Shown one piece after another: positions 50,382-58,772 of a stretch of 64,000 nt of DNA (within the stretch, counting starts at the first letter, position 1; each line of letters begins with the position of its first letter). The position numbers were made by a program, and so were the translations under genes. This DNA is from Mesorhizobium sp. B2-7-1. GTDB lineage: Bacteria; Pseudomonadota; Alphaproteobacteria; Rhizobiales; Rhizobiaceae. The stretch is from contig NZ_VFUA01000011.1 in the NCBI RefSeq assembly GCF_006440735.1, forward strand, positions 40,313 to 104,312, written 5' to 3'. The notes under the pieces are model-generated. The model made no database searches. It was not told the DNA's origin and saw only the letters and a list, made by a program, of their open reading frames with translations.

Positions 50382-51794
50382 TCAAGATGGACGCCGCGCA
50401 ATCTCGGTTATGACATCGAACGCCGCATCGACATCGGCTGCCGTCGAATCGAACTGCCCCGCCTGGAAGCGGATCGCCACGCGCCCATCGACCCGTGTCT
50501 GCGTCAGGTAGATACGGCCATCGGTGTTGATCGCGTCGACCAGGCGCAGATTGTGCTCGTCCGGATCGGTGCCTGCCGGCGCCCGGTGCCGGAACGAGAA
50601 CAGCGACAGCATCGGCTCGCTGACCAGCTCGAAATCCGCTTCCTTGCCCAGCCGCACGGCCAGCCCCTCGCTCCAGGCGACATGGTTGCGGATCATCTTG
50701 CGCAGGCCTTCGAGGCCATGGGCACGCAGCAGAAACCAGAGTTTCAGCGCGCGGAAACGGCGGCCGAGCGGCACCGACCATTCCGAATAATTGATGATGC
50801 CGTCATGGCCGCGCGTCTTCAGATAATCCGGCTTGATGGCCAGCGTGCGCACCAGGTCCTCCGGCTGGCGCACGAACTGGATCGAGCAGTCGAACTGCGC
50901 GCCCAGCCACTTGTGCGGGTTGAAGACGACGGAATCGGCACCTTCGACGCCAGTCCAGAAATGCCGGTATTCCGGGCAGATCATCGCCGACCCGGCCCAG
51001 GCCGCGTCGACATGCAGGTAAAGCCCGTGCCGCTTCGCGACAGCGGCCACCGCTGCGATGTCGTCGGTGCCGCCGGTGCTGGTTCCGCCGACGCAGGCGA
51101 TGATGCCCGCGGGCAGCAGCCCCGCTTCGCGATCGGCAGCGATCGCCGCCTCAAGCGCGGCCGTATCCATCGCTCGAAAACGTCCGCTGACCGGGACGCG
51201 AACGAGGTTCTCCTCGCCGATGCCGGAGACCCAGATGGCGCGGTCGATCGAGGTGTGGACCTGGTCGGAGGAATAGACGCGCAGCTTGCTCTGCCCGGCC
51301 AGCCCCTTTTTGTTGCCCTGCCAGTCAAGCGCCCGCTCGCGCATGGTGAGCACCGCAGCAAGCGTCGCCGACGAGGCCGAATCCTGGATGACGCCGGAAA
51401 AGCCCTCGGGCAGGCCGAGCGCCTGGCGCATCCAGTCGACGATGCGCGTCTCGAGCTCGGTCGCCGCCGGCGAGGTCTGCCACAGCATGCACTGCGCGGC
51501 CATCGCCGAGACCAGATATTCAGCCACGACCGAAACCGGCGCCGCATTAGCCGGGAAATAGGCGAAGAAGCGCGGATGCTGCCAATGCGTCATCCCAGGC
51601 ACGATCTTGTCTTCGAAATCGGCGAAGATCTTTTCCATCGGTTCGGGCATTTCGGGCGGCGAGGCCTCGATGCTCCTGAAGATCTCGCCCGGCGCGATCG
51701 CCGGCCGCACCGGACGGTCGCGCAGGCCGGCACGGTAATCGACGCCCCAATCGGCCGCCCGCCGCGACCAGCCGCGGAATTCGTCATTGTTCAT
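50382..51794 (-). CDS. Pyridoxal-phosphate decarboxylase, group II (aromatic/tyrosine decarboxylase-like)
   Basis: 470 residues. Group II decarboxylase hallmarks: the PLP-stacking region (GVIQDSASSATLAAVL), the HVDAAWAGSAMICPEYR Asp, and Schiff-base Lys in FNPHKWLGAQFDCS. The block PGMTHWQHPRFFAYFPAN resembles plant and bacterial aromatic amino acid decarboxylases. Likely substrates are Tyr, Trp, Phe or DOPA; not determinable here. A TTAACATGTTAA palindrome lies 61 bp upstream. Confidence 0.9.
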   Translation of the reverse strand: MNNDEFRGWSRRAADWGVDYRAGLRDRPVRPAIAPGEIFRSIEASPPEMPEPMEKIFADFEDKIVPGMTHWQHPRFFAYFPANAAPVSVVAEYLVSAMAAQCMLWQTSPAATELETRIVDWMRQALGLPEGFSGVIQDSASSATLAAVLTMRERALDWQGNKKGLAGQSKLRVYSSDQVHTSIDRAIWVSGIGEENLVRVPVSGRFRAMDTAALEAAIAADREAGLLPAGIIACVGGTSTGGTDDIAAVAAVAKRHGLYLHVDAAWAGSAMICPEYRHFWTGVEGADSVVFNPHKWLGAQFDCSIQFVRQPEDLVRTLAIKPDYLKTRGHDGIINYSEWSVPLGRRFRALKLWFLLRAHGLEGLRKMIRNHVAWSEGLAVRLGKEADFELVSEPMLSLFSFRHRAPAGTDPDEHNLRLVDAINTDGRIYLTQTRVDGRVAIRFQAGQFDSTAADVDAAFDVITEIARRPS

Positions 51795-51854
51795 ATTTTT
51801 TCCTCCCAGCAGCCGTCGAAGATACCGGCCGGTCGAACCGTTCTCAGTTTTTAA

Positions 51855-51866
51855 TTAACATGTTAA
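51855..51866. promoter_or_regulatory. Perfect 12-bp palindrome upstream of decarboxylase gene
   Basis: TTAACATGTTAA in an A+T-rich island (TTTTTAATTAACATGTTAAA) in the 104-base gap after the Anbu gene. A dimeric repressor or activator site is likely; the regulator is not evident. Confidence 0.5.
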
Positions 51867-51898
51867 ATATGATCAGGCAACGGTAGGATCGAGAGCTC

Positions 51899-52630
51899 CT
51901 ACCCCGGGAAATCCGGCAGGTTTGAAAACGCGATTTTCAGCGCGTTGGACCAGCCGTCCGAAATGGTGCGGTAGTACGGATCGTCCTGGCCGATCCGTCG
52001 GTTCAAGCCGACCTTGAATGCATCCTGTTCCAGGAACAGCAGATCGAGTGGCAGCCCGACCGAAAGGTTGGATTTCAATGTCGAATCGAACGACACCAGA
52101 AGCAGCTTCACCGTCTCGGCCAGGCTCATTGTCCGGTCATAGGCGCGAATGATGATCGGCTTGCCGTATTTCGTCTCGCCGATCTGGAAGAAAGGCGTGT
52201 CGTCGGTCGACTCGATGAAATTGCCTTCCGGATAGATCATGAAGAGCCTGGGCGCGCTGCCCTTGATCTGGCCGCCAAGGATGAAGGAGGCGTTGAAATA
52301 GGAATCCGCCTTCTCGCCGTCCGGCGACGCGTGCGCGATCACTTCCTTGACCGTGTCGCCGACCAGCCGCACCGTTTGGTACATGGACGGCGTTTCGAGC
52401 AGCTTCCCATGGCGGTCGCTCACCGCCTTGTTGCGCTCGTCGAGCAGGCTGACCACGGCTTGCGTCGTGGCCAGGTTGCCCGCCGACATCAGCACGATCA
52501 CACGCTCGCCGGGCTGTTCCCACACATGCATCTTCTTGAAGGTCGAGATCGAATCCATGCCTGCATTGGTGCGCGTGTCCGACATGAACACGAGCCCGCG
52601 ATCGATCTTGAGGCCGACGCAATAGGTCAT
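51899..52630 (-). CDS. Anbu, proteasome-type peptidase (ancestral beta-subunit)
   Basis: 243 residues of the Ntn-hydrolase proteasome fold. The putative nucleophile Thr2 directly follows the initiator Met (MTYCVGLKIDRGLVFMSDTR), with Asp/Arg at the expected 17-19 site and Lys in STFKKMHVWE. Anbu is self-assembling and distinct from HslV and the 20S proteasome. It is typically clustered with transglutaminase, alpha-E and ATP-grasp genes, exactly as here, which suggests peptide synthesis followed by processing. Biological substrate is unknown. Confidence 0.92.
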   Translation of the reverse strand: MTYCVGLKIDRGLVFMSDTRTNAGMDSISTFKKMHVWEQPGERVIVLMSAGNLATTQAVVSLLDERNKAVSDRHGKLLETPSMYQTVRLVGDTVKEVIAHASPDGEKADSYFNASFILGGQIKGSAPRLFMIYPEGNFIESTDDTPFFQIGETKYGKPIIIRAYDRTMSLAETVKLLLVSFDSTLKSNLSVGLPLDLLFLEQDAFKVGLNRRIGQDDPYYRTISDGWSNALKIAFSNLPDFPG

Positions 52631-52649
52631 GGTCGCTCATCTGCTAAAA

Positions 52650-52693
52650 GCAATTCCAGGAAAGGCGTGGAGCGGTTTTCCGTCCGGAATTGC
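52650..52693. repeat. Dispersed palindromic repeat, copy C
   Basis: GCAATTCCAGGAAAGGCG at left and CCGTCCGGAATTGC at right; member of the four-copy family (17514, 39494, 56489). It sits between the transglutaminase and Anbu genes, inside the presumed operon. Confidence 0.8.
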
Positions 52694-52765
52694 GTGAAAA
52701 CAAAGAGATAGAACGGTTCGGCGATTCTATCAAACGCTGAACCGCTCCAGCGATTGCGGCGCAGA

Positions 52766-53560
52766 TTACTGCTCTACCGTGACGGTGACGGCAAGCTTCT
52801 CTTGCGCCTGTCCGAGCAGTATCCCCGACACCGGCGAGGCGTCGCGATAGTCGCGCCCCATCGCCACCCGCACATAGCGTTCGTCGGGAGAGATACCGTT
52901 GGCGGGGTCGAAGGCAACCCATCCGAGCCCGACGACATAGGCCTCGGCCCAGGCATGGCTCGCCGCCTGCTCGACGGCGGCATCCATCATCAGATAGCCG
53001 CTGATATAGCGGGCGGGAAAGCCAAGCACGCCGGCCGCTGCAATGAAGATGTGGCTGTGGTCCTGGCAGACGCCGGATTTCAACGCCAAAGCTTCCTCCG
53101 CCGGCGTCACGACGCTGGTCGTGCCGGGCTTGTAGGCGACGCGTTCGCGGATAGCGCCCATCAGCCGATGCAGCCGCTCGATCTCGGGGCCCTGCCCGAC
53201 CAGGCCGGCCAACTCGCGTATGCCCTCGCCGGCAGCGGTGAGTTGCGTCCGCTGTGCGAACAGCCAGAGCGGCGCAAAGCCCTGATGCGGCCCCGTTACG
53301 CCCGCCGTGTCATGCGTGGTCACGTCTCCGGCGGCCTCGACGGTGATCGAATTCTGGCCGCTCTCGGCGCTCACCAGCCGCGTGTCATTGCCGAAATGGT
53401 CTGTGAAGCGCAGCTCCTCGCGCGCGCCTTCCACCTTGATCGCCCAGGAGCCGACGGTCTGCGTACGCCCGCTGGAAGGGAGCAGGCGCAGCCGCTGCAG
53501 CAGATACTGCACCGGCTGATCATAATGGTATTCGGTGCGATGGGTGATCTTGAGCCGCAT
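52766..53560 (-). CDS. Transglutaminase-like cysteine peptidase/ligase of the Anbu cluster
   Basis: 264 residues. N-terminal bacterial transglutaminase-like domain (MRLKITHRTEYHYDQPVQYL) and the catalytic core: Cys in KSGVCQDHSHIFIAAA, His in SHAWAEAYVVG, Asp in GWVAFDPANG. In this cluster it is thought to cleave or form isopeptide bonds. 21 bp downstream of the alpha-E gene. Confidence 0.92.
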   Translation of the reverse strand: MRLKITHRTEYHYDQPVQYLLQRLRLLPSSGRTQTVGSWAIKVEGAREELRFTDHFGNDTRLVSAESGQNSITVEAAGDVTTHDTAGVTGPHQGFAPLWLFAQRTQLTAAGEGIRELAGLVGQGPEIERLHRLMGAIRERVAYKPGTTSVVTPAEEALALKSGVCQDHSHIFIAAAGVLGFPARYISGYLMMDAAVEQAASHAWAEAYVVGLGWVAFDPANGISPDERYVRVAMGRDYRDASPVSGILLGQAQEKLAVTVTVEQ

Positions 53561-53581
53561 AGTGCTCGCCCTCGGCTGTGC

Positions 53582-54523
53582 TCAATAGAACCGGTAGTCC
53601 TGGGCGATCTCGTCGCCCAGCCTGGTGTTGTCTCGAATGAACTCGGCCAGGAACTCGTGCAGGCCGTGATCGAATATGTCCTTGATCGACCCTCTCTTGA
53701 GCAGCGCCTGGATCTTCTCGGCCGTGGCGTGGCAGGCATGGCGCTCGCCATAATCGTCGGCGAGGAATTTCAGGTGCTCGCCGAGGAAACGGTAGCAGAA
53801 GGTCAGCGAGCGCGGCATGCGCACGTTGAGGATCAGATAATCGGCGATGTTCGTCGGCTTGTAGTCGGCTTCATAAACCCAGCGATAGGAGCGGTGCGCC
53901 GACACCGAGCGCAGGATCGACTCCCACTGGTAATTGTCGAGCGTTGAGCCGACCCAGGACAGCGAAGGCAACAGCACATAGTATTTCACGTCGAGGATGC
54001 GCGCCGTGTTGTCGGCGCGCTCGACATAGGTGCCGAGCTGCGAGAAATCGAAGATCTCGTTGCGCAGCATCGTGCCGTAGAACGAACCACGGATCAGCGC
54101 CGTCTCGCGCTTGATGGCATCGAGCACCGTCGGCAGGTCTCGCTCATCGATCGGCCTCGCCAGCATGCGCTTCAGCGACATCCAGGCTTCGTTGATGCTT
54201 TCCCAGGTCTCGCGCGTCAGCGCCGTGCGCACCATACGGGCATTGTTGCGCGCGGTCTCGATCGACGACATCGTGCTCGACGGGTTCGAGGTATCGCGCA
54301 GCAGGAAGTCGGAGACGTTGGCGGCGGTGTAATCCTGGTACTTCTGGCTGAAGGCGATGTCCGAGCCGGCGCTGAGCAGCACCGAGTTCCACTCTTCGGA
54401 TGCATCCTGGGTGCGCGTCAGCGCCATGCGCAGGCCCGCATCCACGAGGCGCGCCATGTTTTCGGCCCGCTCGATATAGCGGTTCATCCAGTAGAGACCG
54501 TTGGCGGTGCGGCCGAGAAGCAT
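53582..54523 (-). CDS. Alpha-E domain protein (DUF403)
   Basis: 313 residues, all-alpha. The N-terminus MLLGRTANGLYWMNRYIERA and the later ADNTARILDVKYYVLLPS are the conserved DUF403 blocks; both carry the E-x-x-x-N/R pattern. It always accompanies the circularly permuted ATP-grasp protein. Function unknown; a scaffold or substrate peptide carrier has been suggested for the family. Confidence 0.9.
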   Translation of the reverse strand: MLLGRTANGLYWMNRYIERAENMARLVDAGLRMALTRTQDASEEWNSVLLSAGSDIAFSQKYQDYTAANVSDFLLRDTSNPSSTMSSIETARNNARMVRTALTRETWESINEAWMSLKRMLARPIDERDLPTVLDAIKRETALIRGSFYGTMLRNEIFDFSQLGTYVERADNTARILDVKYYVLLPSLSWVGSTLDNYQWESILRSVSAHRSYRWVYEADYKPTNIADYLILNVRMPRSLTFCYRFLGEHLKFLADDYGERHACHATAEKIQALLKRGSIKDIFDHGLHEFLAEFIRDNTRLGDEIAQDYRFY

Positions 54524-54539
54524 GTCGGGCCCTTCGGTT

Positions 54540-54641
54540 AGTGAGTAGGGAATAGTGAGTAGTGAGTAGTGAATCTTCCAACTTCGCCCGAATGTGGCAT
54601 TGCTCTTTCCCCTACTGACTACTGACTATTCCCTACTCATT
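54540..54641. repeat. Long inverted repeat built of 7-bp tandem units
   Basis: Left arm 54540-54574 consists of five heptads (AGTGAGT, AGGGAAT, AGTGAGT, AGTGAGT, AGTGAAT). Right arm 54611-54641 is the inverse (CTACTGA, CTACTGA, CTATTCC, CTACTCA), pairing at about 27 of 31 positions around a 36-base loop. It occupies the gap between the ATP-grasp and alpha-E genes and would fold into a strong mRNA hairpin. Confidence 0.8.
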
Positions 54642-54645
54642 CATC

Positions 54646-56082
54646 TCAATCATCCAGCACCCACGTGTCCTTCGTGCCGCCACCCTGTGAGGAATTGACC
54701 ACCAGAGATCCCTCTTTGAGAGCCACGCGGGTCAAGCCGCCCGGCACGATCTGGATACGATCCGAAACCAGCACATAAGGCCGAAGGTCGACATGGCGCG
54801 GCGACAGGCCCTTCTCGGTCAGGATCGGGCAGGTCGACAGCGCGAGCGTCGGCTGGGCGATGTAGTTCGAGGGCTTGGCCTGCAGCTTCTTGGCGAACTC
54901 CTGGCATTCCTTCTTGGTCGCCGCCGGGCCGACCAGCATGCCGTAGCCGCCGGAGCCGTGCACTTCCTTGATCACCAGTTCGCCGATGTGCTCTAGCACA
55001 TATTTGAGGCTGTCCGGCTCCGAGCAGCGCCAGGTCGGGATGTTGCCGAGGATCGCCTTGCGGCCGGTGTAGAACTCGACGATCTCCGGCATGTAGGAAT
55101 AGATCGCCTTGTCGTCGGCGATACCGGTTCCAGGCGCGTTGGCGATAGTGATGTTGCCGGCGCGGTAGACATCCATGATGCCCGGCACGCCGAGCGCCGA
55201 ATCCGGCCGGAACGTCAGCGGATCGAGGAAGTTGTCGTCCACACGCCGGTAGAGCACGTCGATCTGCTTGTAGCCTTCGGTGGTACGCATCGCGACATGG
55301 CCGTCGACGACGCGCAGATCCTGCCCCTCGACGAGCTGCACGCCCATCTGGTCGGCGAGGAAGGCATGCTCGAAATAGGCCGAGTTGTAGGAGCCCGGCG
55401 TCAGCACCGCGATGGTCGGCGCGCCCTTTGCGCTTTGCGGCCGCACCGCGGCGAGCGACTGGCGCAAAAGTTGCGGGTAGTTCTCGACCGGCCGCACCTT
55501 GATCTTCTGGAACAGCTCCGGAAAGAGCTGCATCATCGTCTCGCGGTTCTCCAGCATGTAGGAAACGCCGGACGGCGTGCGGGCATTGTCCTCCAGCACG
55601 TAGAACTCGTTCTCCAAGATGCGGACGATATCGACGCCGATGATGTGGGTGTAGACGCCGGCCGGCGGCCTGACCCCGATCATCTCGGGCAGGAAGGCCT
55701 CGTTCTTGGCGATGAGCTCCCTCGGCACGCGCCCGGCGCGTAGGATCTCCTGGCGGTGGTAGATGTCGTCGAGGAAGGCGTTCAGCGCCTGCACGCGCTG
55801 CTCGATGCCTTGCGTCAGCCGACGCCATTCCTGGCCGGAGAGGATGCGCGGCACGATGTCGAAAGGGATCAGCCGCTCGGAGGCTTCCTGCTCGCCATAG
55901 ACGGCAAAGGTGATGCCGGTCTTGCGGAAGACGCGCTCGGCGTCCTGCATTTTCTGGGTAAGCCTGGCCGGGTCCTGCTCCTTCAGCCAGCGATCGTAAG
56001 CCTCATAAGGTCTTCTCAATCCGGAGACTTCCGGAAGCATTTCGTCGAACGCTGCCAATCGCGTACTCCCCTCTGAGACCAT
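54646..56082 (-). CDS. Circularly permuted ATP-grasp protein of the Anbu cluster (DUF404/DUF407)
   Basis: 478 residues from ATG 56082; a TTG at 56058 with GGGGAG seven bases upstream is an equally good start (MAAFDEMLPE). Blocks: ITFAVYGEQEASERLIPFDI, the central VYTHIIGVDIVR, YVLEDNARTPSGVSYMLENR and the C-terminal ATP-grasp KEVHGSGGYGMLVGPAA. Enzymes of this superfamily join carboxylates and amines, so it probably makes a peptide or amide in the cytoplasm. First gene of the cluster. Confidence 0.9.
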   Translation of the reverse strand: MVSEGSTRLAAFDEMLPEVSGLRRPYEAYDRWLKEQDPARLTQKMQDAERVFRKTGITFAVYGEQEASERLIPFDIVPRILSGQEWRRLTQGIEQRVQALNAFLDDIYHRQEILRAGRVPRELIAKNEAFLPEMIGVRPPAGVYTHIIGVDIVRILENEFYVLEDNARTPSGVSYMLENRETMMQLFPELFQKIKVRPVENYPQLLRQSLAAVRPQSAKGAPTIAVLTPGSYNSAYFEHAFLADQMGVQLVEGQDLRVVDGHVAMRTTEGYKQIDVLYRRVDDNFLDPLTFRPDSALGVPGIMDVYRAGNITIANAPGTGIADDKAIYSYMPEIVEFYTGRKAILGNIPTWRCSEPDSLKYVLEHIGELVIKEVHGSGGYGMLVGPAATKKECQEFAKKLQAKPSNYIAQPTLALSTCPILTEKGLSPRHVDLRPYVLVSDRIQIVPGGLTRVALKEGSLVVNSSQGGGTKDTWVLDD

Positions 56083-56154
56083 TTCACTGGCCTCGCCCGA
56101 GAAAATCAAGCGCAATCGGTGATTTAGGAAGCCGTAACGGCCGCTCTATGCAAA

Positions 56155-56172
56155 TTGCCTAAATTTAAGGCA
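56155..56172. promoter_or_regulatory. Near-palindrome upstream of the ATP-grasp gene
   Basis: TTGCCTAAATTTAAGGCA, with GCCT/AGGC arms around an A+T-rich centre, 73 bases before the ATP-grasp start. It may be an operator for the cluster. A similar AATTGCCTCAATCTTAGG occurs before plsY (about 32522-32540), so it may instead be a shared promoter element. Confidence 0.35.
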
Positions 56173-56228
56173 CGGGCGGCAAGGGCCGGGTCAGTTCCTG
56201 CTTCCCGGCAGGGCATCGCCAGGACCCG

Positions 56229-56465
56229 TCAGAACGCCCGGAAGGTCACGATCGTGAAGGTGTCCTTGATGCCCGGCAGAATCTGCACCCGCTCGTTGAC
56301 GAAGTGGCCGATGTCTTCCTCGTCGTCGACATAGAATTTGGCGAGCAGGTCGTAATTGCCGGCGGTCGAGTAGATTTCCGAGGCGATCTCGGCATCGGCC
56401 AGCGCGCTGGCGACCTCATAGGCCTTGCCCAGGTCGCACTTTATCTGCACGAAAAACGCCTTCAT
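56229..56465 (-). CDS. Stand-alone Lrp/AsnC ligand-binding domain protein
   Basis: 78 residues from ATG 56465 (MKAFFVQIKCDLGKAYEVAS). Only the RAM/ligand-sensing fold is present (YSTAGNYDLLAKFYVDDEED); there is no helix-turn-helix. Such proteins may modulate full-length Lrp members or bind amino acids. The frame extends to 56537 into a repeat, judged non-coding. Confidence 0.88.
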   Translation of the reverse strand: MKAFFVQIKCDLGKAYEVASALADAEIASEIYSTAGNYDLLAKFYVDDEEDIGHFVNERVQILPGIKDTFTIVTFRAF

Positions 56466-56488
56466 TGCCCAGTCCTGCCAGCCTCGGA

Positions 56489-56532
56489 GCAATTCCAGGA
56501 AAAGTGCCTGGCGGTTTTCCGTCCGGAATTGC
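56489..56532. repeat. Dispersed palindromic repeat, copy D
   Basis: GCAATTCCAGGAAAAGTGCC at left and CCGTCCGGAATTGC at right. This copy lies in a 311-base gap (56466-56776) with no other gene. The flank GGAACGG ... CCGTTCC (about 56549-56584) adds an outer inverted repeat. Confidence 0.8.
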
Positions 56533-56776
56533 GTCAAAACAAATAGTTGGAACGGGTCGGCGATTCCAAGAGCGGATCCGTTCCAACGAATAAGCGGCCC
56601 TTGTGGCAGACTGCCGCCCGGCTTTCAAGCTTCACGCGCCGCGCACCTCAAAGAGTGCCTGATCCCGCCTCCGACACCAAAAATGGCGAAATCTTCGCAG
56701 GTCGGTGAAACCACGCTATGCCGCGACGCGTATGTTAGATTGCATTCGCCAAGCGAATTTCCGGGGAGGCAGGCCC

Positions 56777-57196
56777 ATGCGCCGCGCATTGTTCGCACTA
56801 GCTCTTCTTCCAATGCTGATAGCCTCGCTTGCCTTCGCTGGCGACGCCGAGATCAAGGCCGCGCAGACGGTCATCGACAGCCAGTTGAAGGCCTTCATCG
56901 CCAATGACGGCGCCATCTGCTACAGTTTCGCCGCGCCGAACGTGAAGCAGATCTTTCCGACCGTCGACACCTTCATGAACATGGTGACGAACGGCTACGC
57001 GCCGGTGCGCAAGCCCCAATCCTATTCCTTCGGCAAGGTCGAGCAGACCGGGCCTGGCTCGATCGTCCAGCAGGTGCTGATCGTCGGGCCCGACGGCAAG
57101 GACTATGAGGCGGTCTATACGCTGCAGCAGCAGGCGGACGGCAGTTTCAAGATCACCGGCTGCAGCCTTCGCGCCTCGACTTCGGTCAGCACCTGA
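56777..57196 (+). CDS. DUF4864 exported protein
   Basis: 139 residues from ATG 56777, after GGGGAGGCAGGCCC. Signal peptide MRRALFALALLPMLIASLAF, cleavage after AFA. Mature part (AQTVIDSQLKAFIANDGAIC, YSFGKVEQTGPGSIVQQVLI) fits the DUF4864 family, a cystatin/NTF2-like fold of unknown role. Two cysteines, one near each end. Convergent with the GT39-like gene. Confidence 0.85.
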   Translation: MRRALFALALLPMLIASLAFAGDAEIKAAQTVIDSQLKAFIANDGAICYSFAAPNVKQIFPTVDTFMNMVTNGYAPVRKPQSYSFGKVEQTGPGSIVQQVLIVGPDGKDYEAVYTLQQQADGSFKITGCSLRASTSVST

Positions 57197-57215
57197 GTGC
57201 GCCCGGCATGACTGC

Positions 57216-58688
57216 TCAATCCCGGCGGCTGTATAGTGTCCAGTCCAAACCGGAAAGGCCCCACAAGGCCGAGGTTCCGGCCCGTTCGTAGGCAAGCGCA
57301 CAATCGAAGTCCACGCGCTCCGGCTGTTTTTGGAGATCGCCTTCGAGAATGAGCCACTCCGCGCGTCCGGCGCAAATCCTGTCCTGGGTGACGAGCGATG
57401 CCTGACGACCCATGCGCGCAGCGAAATAATCGACCATCATGCCAGTGCGGAAATCAGCGTTGGTGGCATATGTAGCGGCGCCGCCCTTTGTCATCTCGTC
57501 CACCATGCTGGAATAGGAACCACGCCCATGCTCGTAGAAACGGGCAAGCAGCGCCGCGTTGCCGCCCGCAACGAGCATGAGCATCCCGGCGGCGCAAAGC
57601 CTCCTCGTACCGCCAGCGTCGAGGCCGCGTCCGATCGTCTCTCCGGCCCAAAGCAGCAACAAGGTTCCGCTGACGAGGAAATAGCGCGGGAATTCGACAT
57701 TCGGCATATGCGCCGCCCCCATCAAGGCGGGCAGCGCAACGATGCCGATGGCATAGAGACTGGCCCGGCGATCGCGCGAGACGCCTGCATATGCCAAAAT
57801 CAGGGCGCAGACGATCGCGATGCACGTCCAGTCGCCGATCCAGTCCGGCAGACCGAAAAGATAGCGGATCATTGACCCATAGCCGGCGGCGAACCGCTCG
57901 AGCGAGAAAGAGGAAAACCCGCCGATCCTGAAGCTGAACAGTCGAGCGCCCACGAGTATTGCCGCGGCAAGCGGTAGCACGGCAAGGAAAGCGGGCAGGA
58001 AGGCCTGGACGACCTCCCTGTTGACGACGATCAGGCTGCGGCTGCGTCGCCAGCTTAGCCACGCCGTCCAGACCGCAAGCACCATGACCGTTTCGATCAT
58101 GGTGAGATGGGAAAGGAAGCCAAGCAGAATTGCGGCGGCGAAGGCGACGCCATACGGCCCCCGCCTGTCGAACCAACGCTCCAGAAAGGCCACGGCAACG
58201 AGTGTGAACAGCACCAGGCCAGCGTAGCCACGCGCCTCCGAGCCGTAGTGAACCATTGGATAGCTCACGGCGAACAGCAACCCCGACGCAATCATCGCCC
58301 AGCGGCCGCGCGATATCGCCGCGACCGCGACGACGGTGCAGGCACCCAGCGCTATCGACAGGCCGCGCTGGACCAGCGGCGCGGCATCGGGGCCGACGAC
58401 ATACTGATATATCGAGTTGAGGAAGTGATTGTTGTCGTGGTTTATACGCCAGAATATCTGGTCGATCGACGTCAGGGGGCTGAGCAGCGTGATGCTCCAG
58501 ACCTCGTCCTGCCAGAGATCTCCGCGCGCCCCGAGCAGGCGCAAGCCCAGGCCCACAAGCACAACCGTCGAAATTGCAAGTAATAAGCCGGCGTTCCATT
58601 GCCGGATCGCCGTCGATCGCAGTGGATCGGCATATACATTAGTTATTGCTACATTAGCTTCAGCGATCGACGCGTCTATTTTTGCCAA
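57216..58688 (-). CDS. Glycosyltransferase 39/83-like integral membrane protein
   Basis: 490 residues from a TTG at 58688 (no ATG near). About eleven membrane helices. The first periplasmic loop has LLGARGDLWQDEVWSI with an Asp-Glu pair, the catalytic site of polyprenyl-phosphate-dependent transferases such as ArnT and PMT. Later GSEARGYAGLVLF resembles the same family. Probably adds a sugar to lipid or protein in the periplasm; substrate unknown. Confidence 0.8.
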   Translation of the reverse strand: MAKIDASIAEANVAITNVYADPLRSTAIRQWNAGLLLAISTVVLVGLGLRLLGARGDLWQDEVWSITLLSPLTSIDQIFWRINHDNNHFLNSIYQYVVGPDAAPLVQRGLSIALGACTVVAVAAISRGRWAMIASGLLFAVSYPMVHYGSEARGYAGLVLFTLVAVAFLERWFDRRGPYGVAFAAAILLGFLSHLTMIETVMVLAVWTAWLSWRRSRSLIVVNREVVQAFLPAFLAVLPLAAAILVGARLFSFRIGGFSSFSLERFAAGYGSMIRYLFGLPDWIGDWTCIAIVCALILAYAGVSRDRRASLYAIGIVALPALMGAAHMPNVEFPRYFLVSGTLLLLWAGETIGRGLDAGGTRRLCAAGMLMLVAGGNAALLARFYEHGRGSYSSMVDEMTKGGAATYATNADFRTGMMVDYFAARMGRQASLVTQDRICAGRAEWLILEGDLQKQPERVDFDCALAYERAGTSALWGLSGLDWTLYSRRD

Positions 58689-58772
58689 GGCCGTGCCGCC
58701 CTTTACCTCGATATGGCAAGGGATACTTACTCTTCATTTGATTTATGAAAAGTTTTCTGACGGCTCCCCTGA

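Noticed and set aside
54540..54641. CRISPR-like array
   Set aside because: Units are 7 bp, contiguous and inverted across a loop; no spacers or cas genes.
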